A stretch of DNA of 64,000 nt from DASUPK01 sp963797265 (GTDB lineage: Bacteria; Actinomycetota; Thermoleophilia; Solirubrobacterales; 70-9), in the NCBI GenBank assembly GCA_963797265.1, contig CAWCOY010000003.1, positions 186,001-250,000 on the forward strand, given 5' to 3'. Within the stretch, counting starts at the first letter, position 1. The number at the start of each line of letters is the position of its first letter. Made by a program: the position numbers and the translations under genes. The notes beneath the pieces are model-generated. The model worked only from the letters and a program-made list of their open reading frames with translations. It did not search any database and was not told the origin of the DNA. Below are positions 46,692 through 55,359 of the stretch, one piece after another.

Positions 46692-47480
46692 TCAGGCGGA
46701 TCGAAGTAAACCTGCAGCACGCAGGGCGGATTGCGCGCGCTCCCGCAGCTCCGCCTCGTGGGCCTCGCGGTCGAACCCGGCATCGATCGCGGCCTTCACC
46801 AGCAGCTTGGAGCCCTCGGGCGTGATCTCGACGAGGCGTGCCGAGGTGACCTCGCCCTTTTCGAGCTCCTTGCGGGCCGCCTCCACGTCGGCGTCGGGCG
46901 GTAACCAGACGTCGACCGTGACGGGCGCGGCGCTGTTGCCCGCGGAGTGATTGACGACCACATCGGTCGCGACCTTCTCGTTGGGCACGACGATCAGGCT
47001 GCCGTCGCCCGCGTCCACCTGCGTGTAGGTCAGGGCGATGTCGGTCACCCTCCCGTGGACCTCATCCCCGATCGAGACCAGGTCGCCGATCCGGATCGGC
47101 TGCGTGATCGCCAGCAGGATCCCCGAGACGAGGTTGGCGATCACCTGCCTGCCGGCGAAGCCGATGATGATCCCCAGCACCGCCGTCGAGGCGAGTATGC
47201 CGGTGGCGAAGCGCTTGATCGAGGTGAACTGGCTCAGCGCCAGCGCCACGCCGATCAGGATGATCGTCAGGAAGAGCAGCCGCCGGATCAGGCGCAGACG
47301 GGTGCGCGCTTCGCGCGAGAGCTCGCCGGTGTCGAGCCGGGTGGCCGCCTTGACCGTCCGGCCGATCAGGACGCGGTCGACGATGATCGCGATCAGGATC
47401 GCGACGGCCAGCGTGATCGCCGCCGAGATCTCGTCGCCGTGCTCTTGCCAGAAGGTCTGGTCCGCGGCAGCCAGGAGCAT
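46692..47480 (-). CDS. MscS-type mechanosensitive ion channel
   Basis: From ATG 47480 the protein is 262 residues with three membrane helices (ISAAITLAVAILIAIIVDRV, LLFLTIILIGVALALSQF, and the pore helix ATGILASTAVLGIIIGFAGRQVIANLVSGIL). The following beta domain carries IGDLVSIGDEVHGRVTDIALTYTQVDAGDGSLIVVPNEKV, the MscS hallmark. It releases osmolytes under hypo-osmotic shock. A frame extending to 47537 overlaps the divergent HAD gene and is probably not used. It is 27 bases upstream of the PBP1A start, on the same strand. Confidence 0.92.
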   Translation of the reverse strand: MLLAAADQTFWQEHGDEISAAITLAVAILIAIIVDRVLIGRTVKAATRLDTGELSREARTRLRLIRRLLFLTIILIGVALALSQFTSIKRFATGILASTAVLGIIIGFAGRQVIANLVSGILLAITQPIRIGDLVSIGDEVHGRVTDIALTYTQVDAGDGSLIVVPNEKVATDVVVNHSAGNSAAPVTVDVWLPPDADVEAARKELEKGEVTSARLVEITPEGSKLLVKAAIDAGFDREAHEAELRERAQSALRAAGLLRSA

Positions 47481-47502
47481 GAGGTTGGGCAGTATTAACG
47501 CG

Positions 47503-48141
47503 ATGACCCGCGCTGTCTTTCTCGACGCGCTCGGCACCCTGGTCGAGCTCGAGCCGCCCTGGCTCTCCCTGCGTGATCGCGTTCCGGATCGGGTCAGCGA
47601 CGTGCGCCTGGAGGAGGCGCTGCGGGCGGAGATGGCGTATTACCGCGACCACGCGCACGAGGGCCGCGATGAGGCCTCGCTCGCGGACCTGCGGGAGCGC
47701 TGCGCCGCGATCGTCTCGGAGAGGCTCGGTATCGAGGTCACGGCCGACGAACTGGTCGAGGCGATCCGCTTCGACGCCTATCCGGATGCGGTCCCAGCCC
47801 TGCGGGAGCTGCGCGAGCGCGGCCTGCGCCTGATCGCGGTTTCGAACTGGGACTGCTCGCTTCCCGCTGTGTTGGAGCGCTGCGGGCTCGGCGAGCTTCT
47901 CGACGGCGCGGTCAGCTCGGCGGTGGCCGGCGCGCGCAAGCCGGACCCCGCGATCTTCGAGCCCGCCCTCGAGCTGGCCCGATGCACCCCGGAGCAGGCG
48001 CTTCACGTGGGAGACACGGCCGAGGAGGACATCGTGGGAGCACGCGCGGCGGGCATCCGTCCCCTGCTGATCGACCGGAATGGCAACGACGGCGACATCT
48101 CGTCCCTGAGGCAGATCCGAGAGCATCTCTCGGATGACTGA
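47503..48141 (+). CDS. HAD-IA family hydrolase
   Basis: The 212-residue protein has motif I as FLDALGTLV (nucleophile D8), motif II in IAVSNWDCSL, the motif III lysine in GARKPDPAIF, and motif IV in HVGDTAEEDIVGARAAG. In motif I the second Asp of phosphatases is replaced (D-A-L), as in the haloacid-dehalogenase-like branch, so it may not be a simple phosphatase. Start ATG 47503 follows a 22-base gap from the divergent mscS. It overlaps the RDD-CPBP gene by 8 bases and is therefore first in a five-gene plus-strand operon. Confidence 0.9.
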   Translation: MTRAVFLDALGTLVELEPPWLSLRDRVPDRVSDVRLEEALRAEMAYYRDHAHEGRDEASLADLRERCAAIVSERLGIEVTADELVEAIRFDAYPDAVPALRELRERGLRLIAVSNWDCSLPAVLERCGLGELLDGAVSSAVAGARKPDPAIFEPALELARCTPEQALHVGDTAEEDIVGARAAGIRPLLIDRNGNDGDISSLRQIREHLSDD

Positions 48142-49348
48142 GCCGAACTACGCGGGCTTCTGGCGGCGGGTGCTCGCCTCGCTGCTCGACAACGCGGTCT
48201 GGATCCTCTTCCTCTTCTGGATCTACGTCTGGATCGTGGAGGGCGCATTCGCCGTGAGCGACGCCGTCGGCATCGTGGCGGTGCTGGCCTTCTTCTCCCT
48301 CTGGTTCAACTACTTCGCGTTCTGCGAGTGGCGGTGGGGCCAGACGATCGGGAAGAACGCGACGGGGATCGAGGTGCGTTCGATCGACCGCAGGCCCAGA
48401 CTCACCTATGGGCAGGCGAGCATCCGCAACCTGCTCCGGCTGGTTGATTTCTTCGTGATCGGCGAGGTGATGATCGCGACCGGCCAGCGGAAGCAGCGCC
48501 TGGGCGATCTGGCGGCCAAGACGGTGGTCCTCCGCAGGCAGCTTGCTCTGGCCCCGGTCCGGGGCGGTGCGGGCCCGGTCGTCTCGGACCCGTCGCCCGG
48601 GAAACCGACGTCATCGAAGGCCGGCGTGGATCGGGGCCTCCTACCCGAGATCGACTGGGGTGGTCGACAGGTGGTGCTCGGGCTGCTCGCGGCGATCCTC
48701 CTGGGCGCCATCCTTCCGGCGATCTTCGTCGCCCCGTTCGACCCCGACCTCGACAGCACCGTCGGGCTGATCGCGGCGCAGTTCCTCCTCGGGGCTTCGC
48801 TCATAGCGGTTCCCCTTGCCATCGCGACCCACTGGCGGTGGGGGAGATGGCGAGAGGTACTTGGGACGCTCGGCTTGCGGCGCACCGCGCGTTCAGCGAT
48901 CAAGATCGCCGGGATCGCATGGTTCGCGTACTTCGTAGCGGCAGCGATCTACTCAACCATCATCCCGCCGAAGCAGGAGGACGTAGGCGGGCAGCTCGGT
49001 GTGGGCGATGCCAACCTGTTGATCGCGATCACGGCGGTCGCTCTGGTCGCGGTCGTTGGTCCGATCTGGGAGGAGGTGTTCTTCCGAGGTTTCCTGTTTT
49101 CAGGCTTGAGACAGGGGATGACCTTCTGGCCGGCCGCTGCGATCTCCGGTCTTCTGTTCGGGCTCGTACACGCGCCGGAAGGCATCAGCATCGTCATTCC
49201 ACTTGGGATTCTCGGGGCGGCGCTGGCCTGGGTCTACGAGAGGACGGGTTCCATCTGGCCCTGCATCGCAATTCACTGGTTCAACAACGGCCTCGCCCTT
49301 GCCTTAGCGGGATTGTTCGGCACGTCTACCCCGCACGGATTGACATGA
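48134..49348 (+). CDS. RDD-domain and CPBP-protease fusion membrane protein
   Basis: A 404-residue protein with two parts. Residues 1-140 are an RDD domain (FWRRVLASLLDNAVWI, WRWGQTIGKNATGIEV, LLRLVDFFVIGE). A Pro/Ser linker leads to residues about 175-404, a CPBP intramembrane protease with IWEEVFFRGFLFSGLR (EExxxR), FGLVHAPEG and IAIHWFNN, so all four catalytic motifs are kept. CPBP proteins include prenyl-protein endopeptidases and bacteriocin-immunity proteins. It overlaps HAD at its start and the ABC ATPase at its end (ATGA), so it may process or protect something exported by that transporter. Confidence 0.88.
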   Translation: MTEPNYAGFWRRVLASLLDNAVWILFLFWIYVWIVEGAFAVSDAVGIVAVLAFFSLWFNYFAFCEWRWGQTIGKNATGIEVRSIDRRPRLTYGQASIRNLLRLVDFFVIGEVMIATGQRKQRLGDLAAKTVVLRRQLALAPVRGGAGPVVSDPSPGKPTSSKAGVDRGLLPEIDWGGRQVVLGLLAAILLGAILPAIFVAPFDPDLDSTVGLIAAQFLLGASLIAVPLAIATHWRWGRWREVLGTLGLRRTARSAIKIAGIAWFAYFVAAAIYSTIIPPKQEDVGGQLGVGDANLLIAITAVALVAVVGPIWEEVFFRGFLFSGLRQGMTFWPAAAISGLLFGLVHAPEGISIVIPLGILGAALAWVYERTGSIWPCIAIHWFNNGLALALAGLFGTSTPHGLT

Positions 49349-50274
49349 GCGCTCCGGCGGTGAGCGCTCGCGGGGTGACGAAGAGCTACGGCGACCGCGT
49401 CGCCGTGGCGGGCATCGACTTCGGGGTCGAGCCGGGGATCTGCTTCGGCTTCCTCGGCCCGAATGGCGCGGGGAAGACGACGACAATGAAGATGATCTAC
49501 GGGCTGGCCACCGTGGACGGCGGGGAGCTCACGGTGCTCGGCATGGACGCACGCCGGGAGCGGCGCCAGATCAAGAGCAGGCTCGGCGTTGTGCCGCAGG
49601 AGACCAACCTGGACGGCGATCTGACGGTGCGGGAGAACCTGCTGCAGCAGGCGCGCTACTTCGGGATCGATCCGGAGAAGGCTGCGGAGAGGGCAACTGA
49701 GCTGCTCGAGTTCTCGCTGCTGTCGGACCGCGGCGACGAGCGCATCCATGCACTCTCCGGCGGCATGAAGCGGCGCCTGCTGATCTCGCGGGCGCTGATG
49801 GGAGATCCGGAGGTGGTCGTCCTCGATGAGCCCACCACCGGGCTCGACCCGCAGGCGCGCCACGCCGTGTGGGGCGCCCTCGACCGGCTGCGCCGACGCG
49901 GCGTCACCCTGCTGATCACGACTCACTACATGGAGGAGGCCGAGCGGCTCTGCGACCGGCTGGTGATCATGGACGAGGGCCGGATCGTCGCCGAGGGCAG
50001 GCCCCCCGACCTGGTGCGCAGCCATGTCGGTCGCGAGGTCCTCGAGCTGAAGCTCGACGAGGGCTGCGACGCCGACCGGCTGGTCAGCTCGCTCGACGGC
50101 CGGATCCAGGGCCACGACCTCTCAGAGCGCACGCTGATGCTCTACGCAGATAACGCCGAGGCGGTCCTCGAGGAGCTCGACCACGACGTCTTCCCGACCG
50201 AGTCCGCCCTGGTGCGCCGCGCCACGCTCGAGGACGTCTTCCTGAGACTGACCGGACGGAGCCTTCGGGAGTAA
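49345..50274 (+). CDS. ABC-2 transporter ATP-binding protein (DrrA/NodI type)
   Basis: From ATG 49345, in an ATGA overlap, the protein is 309 residues. Walker A is GPNGAGKTTTMKMIYG, the signature is LSGGMKRRLLISRALMG, Walker B VVVLDEPTTGLDPQARH, and the switch is TTHYMEEAERLCDRLVIMDEG. The GGMKRR form and the C-terminal extension of about 90 residues are typical of NodI/DrrA-like exporters that move lipids, antibiotics or lipooligosaccharides. The permease follows with a one-base overlap at 50274. Confidence 0.93.
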   Translation: MSAPAVSARGVTKSYGDRVAVAGIDFGVEPGICFGFLGPNGAGKTTTMKMIYGLATVDGGELTVLGMDARRERRQIKSRLGVVPQETNLDGDLTVRENLLQQARYFGIDPEKAAERATELLEFSLLSDRGDERIHALSGGMKRRLLISRALMGDPEVVVLDEPTTGLDPQARHAVWGALDRLRRRGVTLLITTHYMEEAERLCDRLVIMDEGRIVAEGRPPDLVRSHVGREVLELKLDEGCDADRLVSSLDGRIQGHDLSERTLMLYADNAEAVLEELDHDVFPTESALVRRATLEDVFLRLTGRSLRE

Positions 50275-51098
50275 TGGCGATGCTAAAGGAGCCCGGGTAC
50301 GCGGGGCTCGGCCCCCGTCTCACGCTGCGCGAGCTGGTACCGGTGCCACGGCTCGCAGGGGCGGTCTGGCTCCGCAACGCGCGGGTGTTCTCGAAGCTCT
50401 GGCGCGGGGCCCTGTTGCCGACCTTCCTCGACCCGTTCCTCTACCTGCTGGCACTGGGCTTCGGCCTTGGCACCTACGTCGCCCACATCAACGGCATTCC
50501 CTACAAGGAGTTCATCGCTCCGGGCCTGATCGCCTCCGCGGCGATGTGGTCGTCAGCGTTCGAGACGACCTACAACGTCTACTTCCGGATGAACGAGCTC
50601 CGGCTCTACGACAACGTGCTGTCGACGCCGGTCGAGGTCCAGGACGTGGTGGCGGGCGACCTCGCCTGGAGCGCCAGCCGGGCGACGATCTACGGCGTCG
50701 TCGTGCTCGCGGTGATCGCGATCTTCGGCCTCGTCTCCTCCTGGTGGGCGCTGCTGATACCGCCCTTCGTCGTCATCGGCTCGATCTGCTTCTCGGTGAT
50801 CGGCTACACGTTCACGACGCTGATCCCGAAGATCGACCTCTACTCCTATTTCTTCACCCTCGGGATCACGCCGATGTTCCTGTTCTCCGGGCTATTCTTC
50901 CCCTTCAGCAAGCTGCCGGACTGGGTCCACGTGGTGGCCTGGTTCATGCCGCTCTACCACCTGGTCCAGATCACGCGCGGGCTGGCGACCGGACCCGAGT
51001 TCTGGTCGATCGTCGGCAACGCCGTCTGGCTCGCAGCGCTCAGCGCGCTGCTCTTCACGATCCCGGTGCGGGCGCTGCGAAAGAAGCTCGTCGCGTAA
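50274..51098 (+). CDS. ABC-2 transporter permease (NodJ/DrrB type)
   Basis: The 274-residue membrane subunit has six expected helices. Landmarks are LDPFLYLLALGFGLGTYV, YKEFIAPGLIASAAMWSSAFETTYNVYFRM and MFLFSGLFFPFSKLPDWV, the last being the conserved FSGxFFP segment of the NodJ/DrrB branch. It forms the channel for the ATPase encoded just upstream. Start ATG 50274 shares its A with the upstream TAA. Substrate unknown; envelope lipids or glycolipids fit both the family and the neighbouring cell-wall genes. Confidence 0.92.
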   Translation: MAMLKEPGYAGLGPRLTLRELVPVPRLAGAVWLRNARVFSKLWRGALLPTFLDPFLYLLALGFGLGTYVAHINGIPYKEFIAPGLIASAAMWSSAFETTYNVYFRMNELRLYDNVLSTPVEVQDVVAGDLAWSASRATIYGVVVLAVIAIFGLVSSWWALLIPPFVVIGSICFSVIGYTFTTLIPKIDLYSYFFTLGITPMFLFSGLFFPFSKLPDWVHVVAWFMPLYHLVQITRGLATGPEFWSIVGNAVWLAALSALLFTIPVRALRKKLVA

Positions 51099-51103
51099 CT
51101 CCC

Positions 51104-52048
51104 ATGCGACCGACTGATGCTGCACAATGCCGCGACGTGAATCGGCGGGGTGGACTCCTCATCGCACTGGTGGCCGCCGTGGCAGCGTTGGCGATCCCAG
51201 TCGCCTCGGCGAGCGCTGCCGCCGGGGCGCCGACCCTCGAGCTGAACGGCCCGAAGAGCCCGGCTCTCCTCGCCAAGGTGACGGCCGCCGGCAAGGTGCC
51301 CGGAGCCGCAGCCGGCACGCCGGTGACGGTGACCGTCGAGGCGAGCGGCCGGACCGTCGAGAAGAAGCAGGTCACGACCAACGCGGCTGGCGCTTACTCC
51401 TTCCGGTTCGTCGTCGACTCCTGCTGCAACTACTCCGTGACCGCGACCAGCGGCGGCCAGAGCTCCGGGGCTCAGCGCTTCACCGTGCGGATTCCCAAGC
51501 ACCTGCGCAAAGGGCCGGTCACTCGCCTCTACAACGACTCGCTCGTCCACCAGGGCTACTACATCGGCCGGAACGAGAGCAGCCGCTTCACGCTCGGCTC
51601 GCGCCTCGGCACGCTCGCCTTCCGCAAGGTCAACAAGATGGCCAGGAACTACAGCTACAAGCCCTCGATCTTCCGCAAGCTGCTGATGGGCCGGGGCGGC
51701 TTCCGGCCCAGGTACCACAGCGGCCATCACGTCGAGGTCGACATCTCGAGGCAGGTGATGGCGCTGGTCAACGGCGACGACGTGGTCGCGACCTTCCACG
51801 TCTCGACCGGCAAGCCCTCTACCCCGACAGTCCGCGGGACCTACCACTTCTATCGCAAGGACCCGGGCTACAACTCGGAGGGGATGTACTACTCCGTGTA
51901 CTTCATCCGGGGCTACGCCACGCACGGCTACAACCCGGTGCCGATGCACGAGGCGGCCAGCCACGGCTGCGTCCGCAACCCGATCCCCTTCTCGGTCTAC
52001 ATCTACAACTGGATCAACCTCGGGGACGCCATCCATATCTACGTCTGA
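51104..52048 (+). CDS. Secreted L,D-transpeptidase (YkuD)
   Basis: A protein of about 314 residues from ATG 51104; GTG 51137 (NRRGGLLIALV) is an alternative that gives a cleaner signal peptide ending ASASAAAG. An Ig/Big-like beta domain follows (about 45-135, with PVTVTVEASGRTVEKKQVTT), then a linker and the YkuD domain with VEVDISRQVMALVNGDDVVATFHVSTG and the catalytic HEAASHGCVRNP, where the Cys is the nucleophile. It makes 3-3 peptidoglycan crosslinks or attaches wall proteins. It starts 5 bases after the permease stop but may have its own promoter. Confidence 0.92.
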   Translation: MRPTDAAQCRDVNRRGGLLIALVAAVAALAIPVASASAAAGAPTLELNGPKSPALLAKVTAAGKVPGAAAGTPVTVTVEASGRTVEKKQVTTNAAGAYSFRFVVDSCCNYSVTATSGGQSSGAQRFTVRIPKHLRKGPVTRLYNDSLVHQGYYIGRNESSRFTLGSRLGTLAFRKVNKMARNYSYKPSIFRKLLMGRGGFRPRYHSGHHVEVDISRQVMALVNGDDVVATFHVSTGKPSTPTVRGTYHFYRKDPGYNSEGMYYSVYFIRGYATHGYNPVPMHEAASHGCVRNPIPFSVYIYNWINLGDAIHIYV

Positions 52049-52075
52049 GGTCGCGGCGACCTTGGGACGTCTGAT

Positions 52076-52081
52076 TACCCT
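52076..52081 (+). promoter_or_regulatory. -10-like element before epimerase gene
   Basis: TACCCT lies 6 bases before ATG 52088, with no Shine-Dalgarno sequence. Confidence 0.4.
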
Positions 52082-52087
52082 CGCCGC

Positions 52088-53038
52088 ATGAGGGTGTTTC
52101 TCGCCGGCGCGACCGGGGTGATCGGTCGCCCGCTGGTGCGCCATCTGCTCGCGGACGGACACGAGGTGGTCGGCTCGACCCGCTCGCCTGAGCGGGGCGA
52201 GAAGCTGCGCGAGCTCGGGGTGAAGCCCGCCGTCGTCGACGCCCGCGACACGGATGCCCTCAGGGCCGCCGTGATGGAGGCTGAGGCTGAGGTGGTGATC
52301 AACCAGCTCACGAGCCTCCCCGACAAGATCGACTACCGCAAGCCCGCCGAGACCTTCGGTCCCAGCAACGAGCTGCGAGGGATCGTCGGTCCGGTGCTCG
52401 CCGGGCTCGCCGCGGAGGCCGGAGCGCGGCGGCTGATCTCGCAAAGCGTCTGCTTCTACTACGCCTCCACAGGCAAGCGGGCTCACAGCGAGGAGGACCC
52501 CTTGCTGGAGCTGCCGCCCGAGGTTCCCCTGTCGCAGGGAATCACCGCGCAGACGACGCTCGAGCGCGCGACGCTCGAGACGCCCGGCCTTGAGGGCATC
52601 GTGCTCCGCTACGGCTACTTCTACGGCCCCGGCATCGGGTCCGTGCCGGGCGGCTTCACGGTTGACGAGGTTCGCCGCCGCCGCTACCCCATCGTCGGCA
52701 AAGGCACCGGGATCTTCTCGCTGGTCGACGTCGAGGATGCCGCCACGGCGACGGTTGCCGCGGTCGAACGTGGAGCGCCGGGGATCTACAACGTCTGCGA
52801 CGACGAGCCCGCTCCCCAGGCGGAGTGGCTGCACGGCTATGCGGAGGCGATCGGGGCGAAGCCGCCGCGCAGGGTTCCCGTCTGGCTGGCGAAGTTGATT
52901 GCCGGCCGACAGGCCGCCCTCCTGGCTACGCGGCTCGAAGGCGCGTCGAACGAGAAGGCGAAGCGCGAGCTCGGTTGGCAGCCGCGCTATCCGAGCTGGC
53001 GGGAAGGATTTCCCGAGCGCCTCGGGTCACCGGCTTGA
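52088..53038 (+). CDS. NAD(P)-dependent epimerase/dehydratase (extended SDR)
   Basis: The 316-residue protein has the Rossmann start FLAGATGVIGRPLVRHLLADGHEV with GxxGxxG. Where classical SDRs have YxxxK, the region around SQSVCFYYASTGKRAHSEEDPLLEL and ITAQTTLERATLE lacks a clear Tyr-Lys pair, so it belongs to an atypical group. Later come LRYGYFYGPG and VEDAATATVAAVERGAPGIYNVCDDEP. It may reduce or epimerise a sugar nucleotide or a small metabolite. pyrE follows after 21 bases but seems to have its own -10 element. Confidence 0.85.
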   Translation: MRVFLAGATGVIGRPLVRHLLADGHEVVGSTRSPERGEKLRELGVKPAVVDARDTDALRAAVMEAEAEVVINQLTSLPDKIDYRKPAETFGPSNELRGIVGPVLAGLAAEAGARRLISQSVCFYYASTGKRAHSEEDPLLELPPEVPLSQGITAQTTLERATLETPGLEGIVLRYGYFYGPGIGSVPGGFTVDEVRRRRYPIVGKGTGIFSLVDVEDAATATVAAVERGAPGIYNVCDDEPAPQAEWLHGYAEAIGAKPPRRVPVWLAKLIAGRQAALLATRLEGASNEKAKRELGWQPRYPSWREGFPERLGSPA

Positions 53039-53046
53039 TCGCCGCT

Positions 53047-53052
53047 TAGGAT
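53047..53052 (+). promoter_or_regulatory. -10-like element before pyrE
   Basis: TAGGAT lies 7 bases before ATG 53060, with no Shine-Dalgarno sequence. Confidence 0.45.
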
Positions 53053-53059
53053 CCGCCGA

Positions 53060-53626
53060 ATGCCTGACCTGGCGGCAGCCCGCGAGATCCTGCTCGGAGA
53101 ACTCCGCGAGCACGCCCTCGTGATCGGCGAAGTGACCCTCTCGAGCGGGCGGACGGCCCAGTACTACGTCGACGCCAAGCGCGCCCTGTTGCGGCCGGCG
53201 GCCTATCGCGCGGCGGGCGAGCTGATCGCGGCCGAGGCGGCCGAGCGGGGCGCCACGGCGGTCGGCGGGATGACGATGGGCGCGGACCCCCTCGCCTGCG
53301 CGGCGATCGGTTCCGACGACGGCGACGGGCTGGTCGCCTTCTTCGTTCGCAAAGAGCGCAAGGAGCACGGCCTGCAGCGCTGGATCGAGGGTCCCGTGCT
53401 GTCGGCGGGCACGCGCTGCCTGGTCGTCGAGGACGTGGTGACGACCGGCGGATCCACCGTGCGAGCGATCGAGAGGATCAAGGAGGAGGGTCTCGAGGTC
53501 GCGGGCGTGACGGCCGTGGTCGACCGGCTGGCAGGGGGCGGCGAAGCGATCGAAGAGGCCGCAGGCTCCCCGTACCGCCCGCTGCTCACGATCGACGACC
53601 TCTACCCGGACCGCCCGGACAGGTAG
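53060..53626 (+). CDS. pyrE: Orotate phosphoribosyltransferase
   Basis: PyrE makes orotidine monophosphate from orotate and PRPP. The 188-residue enzyme shows SSGRTAQYYVDAKRAL near the N-terminus (orotate loop), FVRKERKEHGLQRWIEG (flexible catalytic loop with basic residues) and the PRPP motif CLVVEDVVTTGGSTV. Length and motif order are standard. No other pyrimidine gene is adjacent. The following membrane protein gene starts 8 bases later, and may be co-transcribed by proximity only. Confidence 0.95.
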   Translation: MPDLAAAREILLGELREHALVIGEVTLSSGRTAQYYVDAKRALLRPAAYRAAGELIAAEAAERGATAVGGMTMGADPLACAAIGSDDGDGLVAFFVRKERKEHGLQRWIEGPVLSAGTRCLVVEDVVTTGGSTVRAIERIKEEGLEVAGVTAVVDRLAGGGEAIEEAAGSPYRPLLTIDDLYPDRPDR

Positions 53627-53634
53627 CAAGAAGC

Positions 53635-55359
53635 TTGACTCGCCGGGAGGTAATCACCGCCGCGGTCGGGGCATCACTGCTCGCCATCGTGATGACGTGG
53701 CCCCTGGTGATCCACCTGGGGGCCGTGGTCCCGCGGGACATCGGCGACCCCCTCGCGGAGGCCTGGCAGCCGGCCTGGGGCGGCCACGCGTTGCTCCACC
53801 AGCCCCTCCACTTCTTCGACGCCAACCGCTTCTGGCCGCTCAAGGACACGCTCGCCTTCGGCGACGCCCTGATCGGCTACGCGCCGACGGGCATCATCGG
53901 GAGGGGGCCGCACGCGGCGATGGTCCGCTACGACCTGCTCTTCGTCTTCGCCTATGCGCTGGCCTTCTTCGGCGCCTACCTGCTGGCGCGCGAGCTCGGC
54001 CTGGGCCCCGCCGGCGCGGTGATCGCGGGTGCCGCGTTCGCCTTTGCGCCGTACAGGCTGGAGCAGGACGGCCACCTGCAGGTGATCTCGAGCGGCGGGA
54101 TCCCGCTGGCCATCGCGTTCGCGGTGCGCGGCATCCGGCTGCGCCGGCCGTGGTGGCTGTTCTGGGCGTGGATCATGGCGGCGTGGCAGGTGTCGATCGG
54201 CTGGGTGCTCGGCCTGCCGTTCGCCTACGGGCTCGCCGGTGCCGTCGCGATCGCGGTGGTGGCCTGGCTGTTCCGCGGGAGGCCGCCGGTCCCTCGGGGG
54301 ATGCTGATCGCCGGGGCGGCGGGCGCCGTCGTCTTCATCGCGGTCTCGTACTGGATCGCCCACCCGTACCTCTACATCGCCGACAACTTCCCAGCCTCGA
54401 GGCGGAGCCCCCACGAGGTCGCCGCCTTCTCCGGGCCGCTCAAGGTCTTCCTGACCGCGCCGGAGGAGAACTTCGTCTGGGGCGGCGCGACTGCCGGCAT
54501 CCGGGACACCCTCACGACCTGGCAGGAGAAGACGCTCTTCCCGGGCGCGCTGATCCTGATCCTGGCGGTTGTCGGCCTCGCCTCCAGCAGCCTCAGCAAG
54601 CGATGGCGCATCGGGATCGGGATCGTGGCCGTCGCGATTATGCTTCTCCAGCTCGGCTTTCGCGAGGAGGGCGGGCTGCTCTGGCCCTACCGCGTCCTCT
54701 ACGACGTGCTCCCCGGCTGGGACGCGATCCGGACCCCGGGGCGACTGGCGACCTTCTCCTCCCTCGCCCTGGCCCTACTCGCGGCGGCCGGGGGCGAGGC
54801 GGCGATCCGCTGGGTACGGCGAAGGCGCGTGCCCGGCTGGTCCGGGATGGCCGTGGCCGCGGTTCTCGCCCTGGCGATCGTCACCGAGGGGCGCAGCCTG
54901 CCGTTCGACCCGTTCGACAACCAGGCGATGCCCGACGTCCCGCCGGCCCAGGCCAGCACCGAGGAGATCCCCACGCCCCAGCTGCACCTGCCGGCGCTCA
55001 CGGCGAAGGAGAACCGGGCCTTCCAGCTGGCGTCGACCGATGGGTTCGCCGACATGGTCAACGGACGCGCCAGCACCAATCCCGCCGTGGTGCTGGATCT
55101 GGTCAAGCACATGACCAACTTCCCCGATGCCGCGACAGTGCACGAGCTGCAGGAGTACGGCGTGCGGACGGTGATCCTCCACCTCGGCCTGACCGACGGC
55201 ACCCCGCAGGCGGGAGCGGCCCGCAAGTCGATCAAGGGCCTCCCGCTCAGCGCCTGCCGGCTGGGCGAGCTGGTCGTCTACGAGGTCGGCTCGTCGAGCG
55301 CCAGCCCGGGCCCGAGAGCCCGCTCTGGCGCAGGCGCGGGCGCCTGCGACTTCGGCTGA
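53635..55359 (+). CDS. Polytopic membrane protein, putative GT-C glycosyltransferase
   Basis: The 574-residue frame starts at TTG 53635, with GCAAGAAGC upstream and no better start nearby. About twelve hydrophobic helices follow an early periplasmic loop (VVPRDIGDPLAEAWQ), where acidic residues sit as in GT-C enzymes using polyprenyl-phosphate sugars. FAPYRLEQDGHLQVIS is a further conserved-looking loop. The last 110 residues form a soluble extracytoplasmic part (HELQEYGVRTVILHLG). The exact family is not certain. The gene converges on another large membrane protein and overlaps its 3' end by 82 bases. Confidence 0.7.
   Translation: MTRREVITAAVGASLLAIVMTWPLVIHLGAVVPRDIGDPLAEAWQPAWGGHALLHQPLHFFDANRFWPLKDTLAFGDALIGYAPTGIIGRGPHAAMVRYDLLFVFAYALAFFGAYLLARELGLGPAGAVIAGAAFAFAPYRLEQDGHLQVISSGGIPLAIAFAVRGIRLRRPWWLFWAWIMAAWQVSIGWVLGLPFAYGLAGAVAIAVVAWLFRGRPPVPRGMLIAGAAGAVVFIAVSYWIAHPYLYIADNFPASRRSPHEVAAFSGPLKVFLTAPEENFVWGGATAGIRDTLTTWQEKTLFPGALILILAVVGLASSSLSKRWRIGIGIVAVAIMLLQLGFREEGGLLWPYRVLYDVLPGWDAIRTPGRLATFSSLALALLAAAGGEAAIRWVRRRRVPGWSGMAVAAVLALAIVTEGRSLPFDPFDNQAMPDVPPAQASTEEIPTPQLHLPALTAKENRAFQLASTDGFADMVNGRASTNPAVVLDLVKHMTNFPDAATVHELQEYGVRTVILHLGLTDGTPQAGAARKSIKGLPLSACRLGELVVYEVGSSSASPGPRARSGAGAGACDFG

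Noticed and set aside
47481..47502. Bidirectional -10 in the mscS/HAD gap (AGTATTAA)
   Set aside because: Neither strand gives a proper TANNNT at the 6-11 base distance; evidence too weak compared with the thiL and GT2 gaps.
50954..52834. Long antisense open frames, for example 50954-52834 minus, 32633-34513 plus and 21669-23549 plus
   Set aside because: They lie opposite well-supported genes (L,D-transpeptidase/epimerase, otsA, purA), have Arg/Asp/Val/Leu-rich compositions typical of reading a GC-rich gene in a wrong frame, and show no motifs.
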